Below, one piece after another: positions 34,774 through 43,363 of a stretch of 64,000 nt of DNA. Source of the stretch: Anaerorhabdus sp036636695 (GTDB taxonomy: Bacteria; Bacillota_I; Bacilli_A; Erysipelotrichales; Erysipelotrichaceae). Location of the stretch: assembly GCF_036636695.1 (NCBI RefSeq), contig NZ_JAVWNW010000004.1; one strand, written 5' to 3'. Positions within the stretch are counted from its first letter, which is position 1. Every line of letters starts with the position of its first letter. The position numbers and the translations under genes were made by a program. The notes below the pieces were generated by a model that made no database searches, was not told the origin of the DNA, and was given only the letters and a program-made list of their open reading frames with translations.

Positions 34774-35811
34774 ATGGAATTATTGATACTAGACAATGAG
34801 TTTGGAGAAATCGCAACAGTTGAAATATTTAGTTCACTTCAATGGAATAGAAAATATTATGACTATGGCAATTTTGAACTTGAAACGAACATTGAATTCT
34901 TTAATCTATTCAAAGAGGGAACATATTTATTTAGACAAGGGTATGAGCTAGGAATCATTGAAGAAATATCATATAATCGTTCTGATAACAATGAATACAG
35001 TCTTAAAGTCAGTGGCAGATTTATAACATCAATACTTGAAGATAGGGTAATTACAGGCGAGAAGAAGTTAACAGGAAAACATGAAGATATCGCTTATCAA
35101 CTTGTTCAGGAAAACTTTATCCAACCGAGTGATAGTGCTAGAAAGATTAATGGATTAGCGTTATCAACGAAAGTTGGACTAGGAGAAGATACTACATTAG
35201 AAATTAAGAATTCAACGATTGGAAAAAAATTAAATGAATTCTTAGAAGAAAAACAGTTATCACAAATCATTCATTATGATTACTTGACAAACAGACTTAC
35301 ATATTCGGTATGGCAAGGGTTAGATAGAACTGAAGAACAGTCCAATAATACGTGGGCTGTTTTTTCGGATGATTATGACAATATTACCGATATAGAATAT
35401 TCTACGGACATAAGTGACTATTCTAACTTTGCCTATATTGTGGGTAAAGATAATTTAACTGTAAATGTAAATTGTATTCATAACAATGAACGTCGTCGAG
35501 AAATGGTTGTTACGTCTTCAGATAGTGATCAGACTGTATTAAAAGATAAAGGGAAACAAGAACTAGATAAAAATAAAATAATTGAAGTTATCAATTGTTC
35601 AATTCTCAATAATGATAATCTTCTTTATAAAAGAGATTATGACTTAGGCGATATTTGCGCAATTAAAGTAAGAAGTATTGACAAGATAGTGACAATGCGA
35701 ATTACAGAAATACAGGAAGTTTTTGAAAATGGTGAAATTAAAATTCTTCCAAAGTTCGGTGATGATTACATCACAATTTCAAAATTTATAGAAAGAGAGG
35801 CAAGCAGATGA
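34774..35811 (+). CDS. Tail hub protein, ReqiPepy6 Gp37-like
   Basis: A 345-aa protein of the siphovirus Gp37-like family (tail hub/Tal N-terminal part). It opens with ELLILDNEFGEIATVEIFSSLQWNRKYYDYGNFEL and contains ISDYSNFAYIVGKD, both typical. There is no lytic domain, so cell-wall penetration must come from another protein. I chose ATG 34774 just after the Dit stop; an upstream frame to 34765 overlaps Dit. Confidence 0.72.
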   Translation: MELLILDNEFGEIATVEIFSSLQWNRKYYDYGNFELETNIEFFNLFKEGTYLFRQGYELGIIEEISYNRSDNNEYSLKVSGRFITSILEDRVITGEKKLTGKHEDIAYQLVQENFIQPSDSARKINGLALSTKVGLGEDTTLEIKNSTIGKKLNEFLEEKQLSQIIHYDYLTNRLTYSVWQGLDRTEEQSNNTWAVFSDDYDNITDIEYSTDISDYSNFAYIVGKDNLTVNVNCIHNNERRREMVVTSSDSDQTVLKDKGKQELDKNKIIEVINCSILNNDNLLYKRDYDLGDICAIKVRSIDKIVTMRITEIQEVFENGEIKILPKFGDDYITISKFIEREASR

Positions 35812-36761
35812 GAAGTGGATTTTTTAACTCAGATATAATTGGATATAACGATAATGAAATGCCGATTTTTGATCGAGCAGAAGATGCGGAATTTTTTGCG
35901 AAATTCTTTAAATCGTTTTTCACAAACGGGGTCTATCCAAATCCGAGCACAAATTTACAAGTAGTTATCCAAGAAGGAATGAATGTCAAAGTACTTCCTG
36001 GTTTATGTTTAATAGAAGGTTATTTTGGATGGGAGGATACTGAAAGAGTATTAGCTATTCAAGCTAGTGAAAATTTAGATCGTATAGACCGAGTGGTATT
36101 ACGATTAAATTTAGCAGATCGAGTTATTGATTTATATGTTAAAAAAGGTGTAGCAGCAACTAATCCTATTGCACCAGATATTACCCGCCCTTTACCAGAT
36201 CAAGGTGGAGATATTTTTGAATTAGGGGTGGCAGATATATTTGTTGCGAAAAATTCAATTTCAATTACACAACAAAGAATTACGGATTTACGATTGAATA
36301 AGAATTTGTGCGGAATTGTTACTCAAACAGTTACGGGTGTAGATACAACTACTTTATTTACACAACTTCAATCTCAAATTACTGAGAACATGTCACTTAT
36401 TCAAAGTGCACTTGATGAAACATTAGCTGGTGATATTCTGTCAAAATTAACAAAAGATATGAATACTTTGGTTGTCCCTAGTAATGCTGTTTGGACACAA
36501 TTAACAACATCAACAGCAAGTACAGAGGAACTAGAAAATGATCCTTCACTTACCAATTCATGGTATACGGATGTTTTATTTGCGTGTGATGGTACTGATT
36601 ATATTGAATTACAACCGAATGTTCCGACAGGTGAACTAGGATTGGCATTTTATAATCGTTCATTGGCCAATGCAGTACGTTTATATGCAGGTGCAAACTT
36701 AACAGGGAATGAATTAAAATTTATGATTGTAAGTAAACGAAAAAGAAATGGGGTGGCGTAA
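35808..36761 (+). CDS. Baseplate/receptor-binding protein
   Basis: A 317-aa protein starting MRSGFFNSDIIGYNDNEMP and FFTNGVYPNPSTNLQV, the beginning shared by Gram-positive phage baseplate proteins whose N-terminal domain docks on the tail tip. The middle has a short coiled coil (about 190-220) and the C-terminal part is beta-rich. It overlaps the hub gene by 4 bp and the first fibre gene by 1 bp. It probably carries the fibre modules that follow. Confidence 0.68.
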   Translation: MRSGFFNSDIIGYNDNEMPIFDRAEDAEFFAKFFKSFFTNGVYPNPSTNLQVVIQEGMNVKVLPGLCLIEGYFGWEDTERVLAIQASENLDRIDRVVLRLNLADRVIDLYVKKGVAATNPIAPDITRPLPDQGGDIFELGVADIFVAKNSISITQQRITDLRLNKNLCGIVTQTVTGVDTTTLFTQLQSQITENMSLIQSALDETLAGDILSKLTKDMNTLVVPSNAVWTQLTTSTASTEELENDPSLTNSWYTDVLFACDGTDYIELQPNVPTGELGLAFYNRSLANAVRLYAGANLTGNELKFMIVSKRKRNGVA

Positions 36762-37153
36762 TGCTAGGAAAAGTATTAGCAAAATCAGATGGATTCTTCC
36801 CTGCTGGATATAAGTTAATAACATCTGGAACTTTTGCAGGTTTTGATTCAGCAAAGAGAATACCAGTAACAATTCAAACATCATATGGTGCAAGTGGAAA
36901 GGGTGGCAGTATCCCAAGTGCGAGCGTTGTTGCAACCTGCTCGGATGGTAAAAATATTACTTTGGCCAGTGGTTATGAAAATGATAATACTGGTGGTTAT
37001 GGAAATTTGAATGTTATGTTTTCTGCGACTGCAACAATTGATTTGATGAAACCATTCAACTATGATTGGGAACAACTTAAAAAAATTAAAAGTATTAACC
37101 ATTCAACCACGGTTGTAGCATGGCTTGAAAAAATCGGGGGGGGGGGGTACTAA
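36761..37153 (+). CDS. Fibre module 1 with terminal poly-G tract
   Basis: A 130-aa protein starting MLGKVLAKSDGFFPAGYK, Gly/Ser/Thr-rich and beta-like. It ends KIGGGGY because of 12 consecutive G and a TAA two codons later. With one G more (or two fewer) the frame would run on into the next fibre gene, giving about 297 aa; with one less it would end after about 26 codons. The tract therefore looks like a phase-variation switch. The function as receptor-binding tip is inferred from position. Confidence 0.65.
   Translation: MLGKVLAKSDGFFPAGYKLITSGTFAGFDSAKRIPVTIQTSYGASGKGGSIPSASVVATCSDGKNITLASGYENDNTGGYGNLNVMFSATATIDLMKPFNYDWEQLKKIKSINHSTTVVAWLEKIGGGGY
37136..37147 (+). repeat. Poly-G tract of 12
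   Basis: Twelve G in a row in an otherwise AT-rich genome, inside the last codons of fibre module 1. Long G tracts change length by slipped-strand pairing during replication. Confidence 0.95.
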
Positions 37154-37203
37154 ATCCCCTTATAAAAAATGGCTTCGCTTATTTAAGAAAGGCGGTGTCA
37201 AAA

Positions 37204-37653
37204 ATGTTTGGTAAAGTTCATATGATTGGAAATAATAAACTCTTTATTCTTAAAAATAGTATTTTTAATAAAGAAATTCTTGGCGATTTATTGTTTGCAG
37301 GAAATTCAAGAATAGATTCCGATGGAATTTATATTAAGGCGCAAAATGGATCATCAAGTTTTTCATTTTCAAAAGAAATTGATTTAAGTAAATATAATTT
37401 GTTTATACGTTTTGATGAAACTGCAAAACAAAATATATATTATTTTTTGGAGCTTCGTTGCAATGGCAATTTAGTTTTCAGAAAAGAACAGCAAAATTTT
37501 GTTCAAACAAACTACTTAGCTAAAAATCTTTTAATAACTCCATATTTAAATGATAAAATGGGGAAATTATCATTTGATTTATTTTCAACCGATTCTGGAT
37601 ATATGGTTGAATTAAAGATTAAAGAAATTTGGCTTGAAAAGGTAGGTAGATAA
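37204..37653 (+). CDS. Fibre module 2
   Basis: A 149-aa protein starting MFGKVHMIGNNKLF, beta-strand-rich (GDLLFAGNSRIDSDGIYIKAQ, SFSFSKEIDLSKYNLFIRF), probably a carbohydrate- or receptor-binding domain. AAAGGCGGTG before the ATG at 37204 allows translation on its own; the open frame extends upstream to the poly-G tract of module 1. No known family recognised. Confidence 0.58.
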   Translation: MFGKVHMIGNNKLFILKNSIFNKEILGDLLFAGNSRIDSDGIYIKAQNGSSSFSFSKEIDLSKYNLFIRFDETAKQNIYYFLELRCNGNLVFRKEQQNFVQTNYLAKNLLITPYLNDKMGKLSFDLFSTDSGYMVELKIKEIWLEKVGR

Positions 37654-37654
37654 T

Positions 37655-38113
37655 ATGTTAGGAAAAGTTATTTCATCAAACGAACAGGATTTGGTTTTAT
37701 ATATACCAACAGATTTTCAAAGCAATAATGATCCAAAAGGATTTAAAATTACTTGTAATGGAGTAGATAATCCTTATAATGCATTTGAATTATTTAATCA
37801 AATACAAACTAAAAGCCCACCGTGGCTATACATTGGACAGTATGTAATGATTGAATTACCAGAGCCCAAAATATTCACTTATGTTTTATTACAAGCATTT
37901 TACAACGTTACATTCTCAGTAAGTGGTAGTAATGATGGTATGGCATTTGAAAAATTAGTTGAGTATAAATGTGGATTTAATGGAATCTACAGACCGATTA
38001 AATTTAATAATCATAAAATGTATAAGATTTATAAAGTTACGATAGAAAATATCGAAGAATGGAATGGTAATTATGGTCGAAAGACAGGAGTTCATCAAAT
38101 CCATCTATTTTAG
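37655..38113 (+). CDS. Fibre module 3, discoidin-like domain
   Basis: A 152-aa protein starting MLGKVISSNEQDLV. The second half (YVLLQAFYNVTFSVSGSNDGMAFEKL then YKIYKVTIENIEEW) resembles F5/8 type C (discoidin) carbohydrate-binding folds, with the SNDG..F segment typical. It follows module 2 by 1 bp. It probably binds a cell-surface glycan of the target bacterium. The match is by eye and should be treated as tentative. Confidence 0.55.
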   Translation: MLGKVISSNEQDLVLYIPTDFQSNNDPKGFKITCNGVDNPYNAFELFNQIQTKSPPWLYIGQYVMIELPEPKIFTYVLLQAFYNVTFSVSGSNDGMAFEKLVEYKCGFNGIYRPIKFNNHKMYKIYKVTIENIEEWNGNYGRKTGVHQIHLF

Positions 38114-38133
38114 AAAGGATTGTAGGAGATTCA

Positions 38134-38889
38134 ATGGAAATTATTCAACAACTAATTTCAAAAGATAAATATGGTTTAAAGTGTCCATATTCAATGGTGC
38201 CAAAATATATAACGATTCATAATACGGGTAACAATGCGTCAGCACAAAATGAGATTAACTATATGAAAAGCAATGTAAGTAATGTAAGTTATCATATTGC
38301 TGTGGATGACAAGATAGCTATTATGGGAATTCCATTAAATCGTAATGCATGGCATGCAGGGGATGGAAGTAAAGGAATAGGTAATAGAGAAAATATAGGA
38401 ATTGAAATATGCTATTCTACAGATTACAAAACGGATAAGCATGAGAAAGCTTTCTATAATGCCATTGAAGTAACAAAGCAGTTAATGAAACAATTCAATA
38501 TTCCAACAGAGAATATAAGGCAACATTATGATTGGACAAAAAAAGATTGCCCACATCGTATTAGAAAGGGAGGAACTTGGCAGAAGTTCCTTTCTTTATG
38601 TTCAAATGAAGAAAATATTTCTATACGTCAACAAGTCTTGAAAAGAATAACAGTAAAAAAAGAAGGTTTATATATTAGAGATAAGTACAATGGGGAAATA
38701 ATTGGCTATATTGCTGAAGGTAACTATCAAGATTTCGATATTATCATGTTTGAACAGTTTATTCAAAGTGATGGCTATCAACACTGTAAAGTACAAGGTA
38801 ATTGGAACTACAAAGGTATAAACTATATAAATCAAGTCGGTGATATTCAATTTGATTCTCGTTGTTATTTAATTGGAGAAAGTGAGTGA
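38134..38889 (+). CDS. N-acetylmuramoyl-L-alanine amidase (endolysin)
   Basis: Cuts the peptidoglycan amide bond to free the particles. The N-terminal 160 residues are an Amidase_2 domain with zinc ligands His29 (ITIHNTG), His131 and Cys139 (RQHYDWTKKDCPHR), the same spacing as T7 lysozyme. AWHAGDG and NIGIEICY are further hallmarks. The C-terminal 80 residues form an SH3-like wall-binding part (GLYIRDKYNGEIIGYI). It overlaps or adjoins the holin gene, as in phages. Confidence 0.85.
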   Translation: MEIIQQLISKDKYGLKCPYSMVPKYITIHNTGNNASAQNEINYMKSNVSNVSYHIAVDDKIAIMGIPLNRNAWHAGDGSKGIGNRENIGIEICYSTDYKTDKHEKAFYNAIEVTKQLMKQFNIPTENIRQHYDWTKKDCPHRIRKGGTWQKFLSLCSNEENISIRQQVLKRITVKKEGLYIRDKYNGEIIGYIAEGNYQDFDIIMFEQFIQSDGYQHCKVQGNWNYKGINYINQVGDIQFDSRCYLIGESE

Positions 38890-38893
38890 TAGA

Positions 38894-39070
38894 ATGAAAG
38901 ATAAATTAAACAAATTAATTGATTTAAAAAGTATTATTACTCTAAGTATGATTTTTGCACTTATTTTTGGATGGTTCGTAAACAAAGTTAGTTCGGAACA
39001 ATTTATTCCATTAGTGACAATGATTTTAACATTTTACTTTGCACGAAATAAACCAAGTAATACAGAATAG
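38894..39070 (+). CDS. Holin-like small membrane protein
   Basis: A 58-aa protein with one or two hydrophobic segments (IITLSMIFALIFGWFVN and FIPLVTMILTFYFA), positive N-terminus and short polar tail, directly after the endolysin. That is the usual size and place of a holin. I chose ATG 38894 with GAGAAAGTGAG upstream; an open frame to 38873 overlaps the amidase end. Confidence 0.68.
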   Translation: MKDKLNKLIDLKSIITLSMIFALIFGWFVNKVSSEQFIPLVTMILTFYFARNKPSNTE

Positions 39071-39071
39071 T

Positions 39072-39353
39072 ATGGATCAAAATACATCAATTACTTTAGG
39101 ATTACTATTGGCTATAATTGGGTGTTTTGTTGGTTTAGCTGGTTGGATTTCAAACCGTGATAAAAAAATTGCAAATGATAGTGAGTTTAAAGGTACAGTC
39201 AATGCTAAACTCGATGTAGTTTTAGGAATAAAAACAGAAATAAAAGAGCTGAAAGATGACTTTAAGAAAATATCTGAAAAAATTGTAATTGTTGAGGAGT
39301 CAACGAAGTCAGCACATAAAAGATTAGATGAACATATCTCTTCGCATGATTAA
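39072..39353 (+). CDS. XhlA-like holin partner protein
   Basis: A 93-aa protein with a single N-terminal membrane helix (SITLGLLLAIIGCFVGLAGWI) followed by a charged coiled coil ending HISSHD. This inverted XhlA/hemolysin-like build is found next to holins in Gram-positive phages and PBSX-type particles. It is the last gene of the locus; the terminator follows immediately. An open frame to 39039 overlaps the holin gene. Confidence 0.65.
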   Translation: MDQNTSITLGLLLAIIGCFVGLAGWISNRDKKIANDSEFKGTVNAKLDVVLGIKTEIKELKDDFKKISEKIVIVEESTKSAHKRLDEHISSHD

Positions 39354-39384
39354 GGGTGTATACATTGGATACACCCTTTTTTGT
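39354..39384 (+). terminator. Terminator of tailocin operon
   Basis: GGGTGTAT and ATACACCC pair around a short loop and run into TTTTTTG. Confidence 0.85.
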
Positions 39385-39391
39385 ATAAGAA

Positions 39392-40080
39392 AACCACACG
39401 ATAGTCGTGTGGTTCAAAAGAGCTTAAGCGGTGAAAGCACCTAGTGCTAGACTATTTGTAAGCCTGCCAGCTTAGCAAATAGTCAAAGACAGAAGGAGAA
39501 CATTAAATTGGATAAACAAGATAATATCACAAATAGTCTAGCACACAGCAAATGGAATTGTAAGTACCATGTAGTGTTCGCACCAAAGTATAGAAGAAAA
39601 ATATTTTACAATGAAAAAAGAGCGGATATAAGAGAAATACTGAAAACATTATGTACATGGAAAGGAGTAGAAATAATAGAAGGAGAAATATGTCCGGATC
39701 ATGTACACCTGTTATTATCGATACCACCAAAAATATCAGTGTCAGGATTTATGGGGTATTTGAAAGGGAAAAGTAGTTTAATGATATTCCAAAAATAGGG
39801 GAATATGAAATTTGCATATAGGAATCGAGAATTTTGGTGTCGAGGATATTATGTAGATACAGTAGGGAAAAATACAAAAATGATAAAAGAATATATAGAG
39901 AATCAAATAAAGACAGATAAAGAAACAGATCAATTGAGTTTATTTGATCCAAGAGACCCTTTCAAAAAAGGGTAGCAAGTAATTGATGCAACGCTGACAG
40001 GCTTGCACAAGCATACTTGTATGCAGCAAACAGAAAGAGGGCTAGGCCCGAAAAAGTAAAACCACTAGCTTAGCTAGTGG
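39392..40080 (+). mobile_element. IS200-like element, degraded
   Basis: The left hairpin AACCACACGATAGTCGTGTGGTT would exceed the limit if written whole; its arms AACCACACGA/TCGTGTGGTT lie at 39392-39414. The right one is CCACTAGC/GCTAGTGG (40062-40080). Subterminal hairpins of this kind, a single Y1 transposase and no terminal inverted repeats fit IS200/IS605. It has inserted just after the tailocin terminator. Confidence 0.75.
39508..39975 (+). pseudogene. IS200/IS605 TnpA transposase with amber stop
   Basis: HUH-tyrosine transposase, 155 codons from TTG 39508. Visible motifs are KYHVVFAPKYRRKIF and PDHVHLLLSIPPKIS (HUH). A TAG at 39796 replaces a codon that is Tyr in relatives (IFxKYGNMKFAYRNREFW), and the frame then continues to a normal end (LSLFDPRDPFKKG). 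The catalytic Tyr region lies after the stop, so the product is inactive unless the stop is suppressed. Confidence 0.85.
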
Positions 40081-40089
40081 ATATTTATT

Positions 40090-40362
40090 TTAGTATTCAC
40101 ATCTAAATTTTTTTTCGTTAGCTACAAGAGAGATTTCTTTTATTGTCACATTATCAACTTGAATAAAATGATTGCCTTCTTTCAAAGTTTTCAATACTTG
40201 GCGTATGTTATTCTCATCACCTTGAATTTGAATTTCGACCATACCATTTTCCATATTGCGTACATAACCAGTACAATTATGACGAATTGCAGTAAGTTGA
40301 GTAAAGTTCCTAAAGCCTACTCCTTGTACCTGTCCTTCAACTATTATGTAATATCTTTTCAT
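40090..40362 (-). CDS. acyP: Acylphosphatase
   Basis: Small cytosolic hydrolase of acyl phosphates, 90 aa, standard length. The signature is VEGQVQGVGFRNFTQ with the catalytic Arg in GFRNF, then GYVRNMENGMVEIQIQGDE holding the catalytic Asn. I chose ATG 40362 with AAAGGAA upstream; the open frame to 40395 adds residues outside the fold. Confidence 0.9.
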   Translation of the reverse strand: MKRYYIIVEGQVQGVGFRNFTQLTAIRHNCTGYVRNMENGMVEIQIQGDENNIRQVLKTLKEGNHFIQVDNVTIKEISLVANEKKFRCEY

Positions 40363-40487
40363 AATGTTATTTCCTTTACGCATATAGTATATCATTAAAT
40401 TTTATTTTAATTAAGGATACATTTAGTTGAAAGACAAATGAATAGACTTATAATTAAATTGAAGTAGGTTTTGCAAGTCGATACATA

Positions 40488-40516
40488 TTGACAAAATGAT
40501 GAAAAAGCCTTATATT
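40488..40516 (+). promoter_or_regulatory. Promoter of P-type ATPase
   Basis: TTGACA (40488-40493) and TATATT (40511-40516), 17 nt apart, directly upstream of the riboswitch. Confidence 0.8.
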
Positions 40517-40530
40517 CATTATTATGTTGT

Positions 40531-40657
40531 ATAGGGGAGTAGCTACAGATTCTCTCGTCTGTGTAAGTATTCGACATCTCGGTGAATAACCCGGATACTT
40601 AAATCGCTTGATAAGCAAGACCTATCCACTGCAAAAGCGGATGGATTGTCTTGCTTT
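40531..40657 (+). promoter_or_regulatory. yybP-ykoY manganese riboswitch with terminator
   Basis: The aptamer opens with ATAGGGGAGTAGC and closes with AAGCAAGACCTATCC, the two conserved segments of the yybP-ykoY motif (RF00080). The closing strand is also the 5' arm of a terminator: AGCAAGAC...GTCTTGCT followed by TTTT (40612-40657). Mn2+ binding should stabilise the aptamer, prevent the terminator and switch on the ATPase. Confidence 0.88.
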
Positions 40658-40678
40658 TTGCTTTTCTAGGAGGAAAAT

Positions 40679-43282
40679 ATGTTTTATAACAAAACAAGAA
40701 ATGAAGTAGTTGAGGATTTAGAAAGTAATGAACAGTATGGTCTACATGCTAATGAAATTGAAACAATTCGTGGTAAATGTGGATACAATGAATTACAAGA
40801 ACAAAAGAAGCAATCATTATTTATAAAATTTTTGTTACAATTTACTGATCCATTGATTATTGTACTTATTGTTGCGGCAATAGTATCAATTGCTGTTGAT
40901 CCACATGAATGGATTGATAGTTTAATTATTGTTATTGTTGTTATTTTCAATGCTGTATTGGGTGTTGTTCAAGAGAATAATGCTGAAAAGTCATTAGAAG
41001 CTTTGAAAAAGATGAGTGCACCAAACTCAAAAGTAGTACGTGATGGTGAAAGATTAACAATCCCATCAAGAGAACTTGTGGTTGGTGATGTTGTAATTCT
41101 TGAAGCTGGTGATTTTATTCCAAGTGATGGAAGAATATTAGAGTCATTTAATCTAAAGGTTGATGAAAGTGCGTTAACAGGAGAATCATTACCAGTTAAT
41201 AAAATTAGTGATGTTATTGAGCAAGAAAATGTTCCACTAGGCGATCAAAAAAACATGGTATTCGCAAGTACTGTAGTCACTTATGGTCGTGGTAAAATGA
41301 TTGTTACTACAGTAGGAATGAATAATGAAGTTGGTAAGATTGCTACGATGTTGATGAGTTCTGAAAAGGAAACAACACCATTGCAAAATAAACTAGCTCA
41401 AATAAGTAAAGTTATTGGTGTTATGTGTTTAGGTATTTGTGCTGTTGTATTTGGTCTAGAATGGATGTCAGGTTTATCTATTCTTGAATCTTTCAAAACA
41501 TCAGTTGCCTTAGCAGTTGCAGCAATACCTGAAGGTTTAGCTACAGTTGTAACTATCGTGTTAGCAATCGGCGTTACTAAAATGGTTAAGAATAATGCTA
41601 TTGTTAGAAAACTACCAGCTGTTGAAACTCTTGGTTCAGCAAGTGTTGTATGTAGTGATAAAACTGGTACTTTAACACAAAATAAAATGACAGTTGTTAA
41701 AACATATACAATTGATGAAGGTGTTCAAGCATTTGATGGTAAAGGTAATGAAGCTGTACGTGAAATGATGAAATGTTTTACTTTATGTTCAGATGCAGAA
41801 ATAAAATTTGAAGGAAGTGAAATGAAACTTCTTGGTGACCCAACTGAAACTGCTTTAGTTGAAGCAAGCTTCAAAATGGGTGATAAAAAAGAAGATATGC
41901 ACTTAAGAGCGAAAAGAAGCGATGAAATCGCATTTGATTCGACTCGTAAGATGATGACAGTTTTCTTTGAAACTGAAAAAGGTGTAGTATCCCTTACTAA
42001 AGGTGCTCCGGATGTAATTATGTCTCGTTGTACAAATACACCAAAAGATGCAGTAGATTCAAATGAAACAATGGCTAATCAAGCTTTACGTGTTTTAGCG
42101 GTTGCTTATCGTATTTGGAACGAAGTACCAGTATTACTAGATCCAAATGAAGTTGAAAATAATATGACCTTTATTGGACTTGTAGGGATGATTGATCCAC
42201 CTCGTCCAGAAGTTAAAGTAGCAATTGAAGAAGCAAAACAAGGTGGTATTCGTACAATTATGATTACTGGTGACCATGTTACAACGGCGAAAGCTATTGC
42301 AACAGATCTAGGTATCTTATTAGATGGTCAAAAAGCAATAACAGGAACTGAATTAGGAGCAATGTCTGAAGAAGAACTTGCAAAAGAATTAGAAAATATT
42401 TCAGTGTATGCTCGTGTTGCTCCTGAACATAAAGTGCGAATTGTTAGTGCATGGCAAGCCAAAGGACATGTTGTTGCAATGACAGGTGATGGTGTAAACG
42501 ATTCTCCTGCATTAAAGAAAGCAGATATTGGTTGTGCAATGGGTATAACAGGAACAGATGTATCGAAAGGTGCAGCTGATATGATTCTTACTGATGATAA
42601 CTTCGCAACAATTATTCATGCTGTAAGAGAAGGAAGAGGTATCTACAACAATATCAAGAAAGATGTTCAATTCCTGCTTTCTAGTAATATTGGAGAAGTT
42701 CTTACAATCTTCACGGCATCAATATTAAGTGTACTAGGTTATAATTTAGGAGTACCTCTATTACCAGTGCATTTATTGTGGGTTAATTTAATTACTGATA
42801 CACTTCCAGCATTTGCATTAGGTTTAGAACCAGTTGATAAAAATATTATGAAAGAAAAACCACGTCCTAAGAATGAAAGTTTCTTTGCGCATGGTTTAGG
42901 TTGGACAATTGCTTGGCAAGGTGTGATGGTTGGATCATTAACATTGATTGCTTATATCATTGGTAATAACATAACTCATGAAATTGGTATGACAATGGCA
43001 TTTATGACATTATCTTTATCTCAATTATTTCATGCCTTTAATATCAAGAGTTCACATAGCATTTTCCATAAAACAATATTCAATAATAAGTATTTATGGG
43101 GAGCATTAGCTGTAGGTATGATTCTACAAATTGCAGTAATGTATGTTCCAGGTTTGAATACAATATTTAGCTTAGAACCACTAAGTTTAGAACTTTCAAT
43201 GACAGCTTTGGGATTAGCTCTATGTCCAATTGTTATTGTGGAAATTGTGAAATTATTTAAGAATCATATATTTAAGAAATAA
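40679..43282 (+). CDS. P2A-type cation ATPase, probably Mn2+/Ca2+ exporter
   Basis: Membrane pump of 867 aa with ten helices. Features in order: TGES in the actuator domain (LTGESLP), phosphorylation site DKTGTLT with Asp327, KGAPD, ITGDHVTTA, GDGVNDSPALK, and PEGL in helix 4 with NLITD in helix 6, as in one-site calcium-type pumps. The sequence alone would be called Ca2+-transporting; the manganese riboswitch upstream argues for Mn2+ export, as with Lactococcus YoaB. AGGAGG precedes the ATG. A terminator follows. Confidence 0.9.
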   Translation: MFYNKTRNEVVEDLESNEQYGLHANEIETIRGKCGYNELQEQKKQSLFIKFLLQFTDPLIIVLIVAAIVSIAVDPHEWIDSLIIVIVVIFNAVLGVVQENNAEKSLEALKKMSAPNSKVVRDGERLTIPSRELVVGDVVILEAGDFIPSDGRILESFNLKVDESALTGESLPVNKISDVIEQENVPLGDQKNMVFASTVVTYGRGKMIVTTVGMNNEVGKIATMLMSSEKETTPLQNKLAQISKVIGVMCLGICAVVFGLEWMSGLSILESFKTSVALAVAAIPEGLATVVTIVLAIGVTKMVKNNAIVRKLPAVETLGSASVVCSDKTGTLTQNKMTVVKTYTIDEGVQAFDGKGNEAVREMMKCFTLCSDAEIKFEGSEMKLLGDPTETALVEASFKMGDKKEDMHLRAKRSDEIAFDSTRKMMTVFFETEKGVVSLTKGAPDVIMSRCTNTPKDAVDSNETMANQALRVLAVAYRIWNEVPVLLDPNEVENNMTFIGLVGMIDPPRPEVKVAIEEAKQGGIRTIMITGDHVTTAKAIATDLGILLDGQKAITGTELGAMSEEELAKELENISVYARVAPEHKVRIVSAWQAKGHVVAMTGDGVNDSPALKKADIGCAMGITGTDVSKGAADMILTDDNFATIIHAVREGRGIYNNIKKDVQFLLSSNIGEVLTIFTASILSVLGYNLGVPLLPVHLLWVNLITDTLPAFALGLEPVDKNIMKEKPRPKNESFFAHGLGWTIAWQGVMVGSLTLIAYIIGNNITHEIGMTMAFMTLSLSQLFHAFNIKSSHSIFHKTIFNNKYLWGALAVGMILQIAVMYVPGLNTIFSLEPLSLELSMTALGLALCPIVIVEIVKLFKNHIFKK

Positions 43283-43306
43283 TTAATTATAGTTTATTGT
43301 TAAATT

Positions 43307-43363
43307 AATCCCATCTTGGTTGTGATTGAGAAATTCATATCACTGAATAAAGATGGGATTTTT
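43307..43363 (+). terminator. Terminator after the ATPase gene
   Basis: AATCCCATCTT and AAGATGGGATT pair across a 32-nt loop, followed by TTTGTTT. Positions 43364-43556 hold no gene; they contain the promoter region of the Wzy-like gene. Confidence 0.65.

Larger units (their letters stand above)
28040..39384 (+). other. Headless phage-tail locus, probable F-type tailocin
   Basis: Continuous module: repressor and ImmA protease (minus strand), then, on the plus strand, a small protein, late regulator, tail tube, two tail-assembly chaperones, tape measure, Dit, hub, baseplate protein, three fibre genes, amidase, holin, XhlA-like protein and terminator. No terminase, portal, capsid, head-tail connector, integrase or replication gene is present, and no sheath gene, so the particle would be a flexible, non-contractile tail. 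The gene set resembles Listeria monocins, derived from A118-like tails. Confidence 0.75.

Noticed and set aside
31739..36761. Contractile (R-type) particle
   Set aside because: No sheath, no gpW/gp25-type baseplate and no spike protein were found; Dit and hub proteins point to a flexible tail.
28040..39384. Intact prophage
   Set aside because: No integrase, terminase, portal, capsid or replication genes, and no recognisable attachment repeats.
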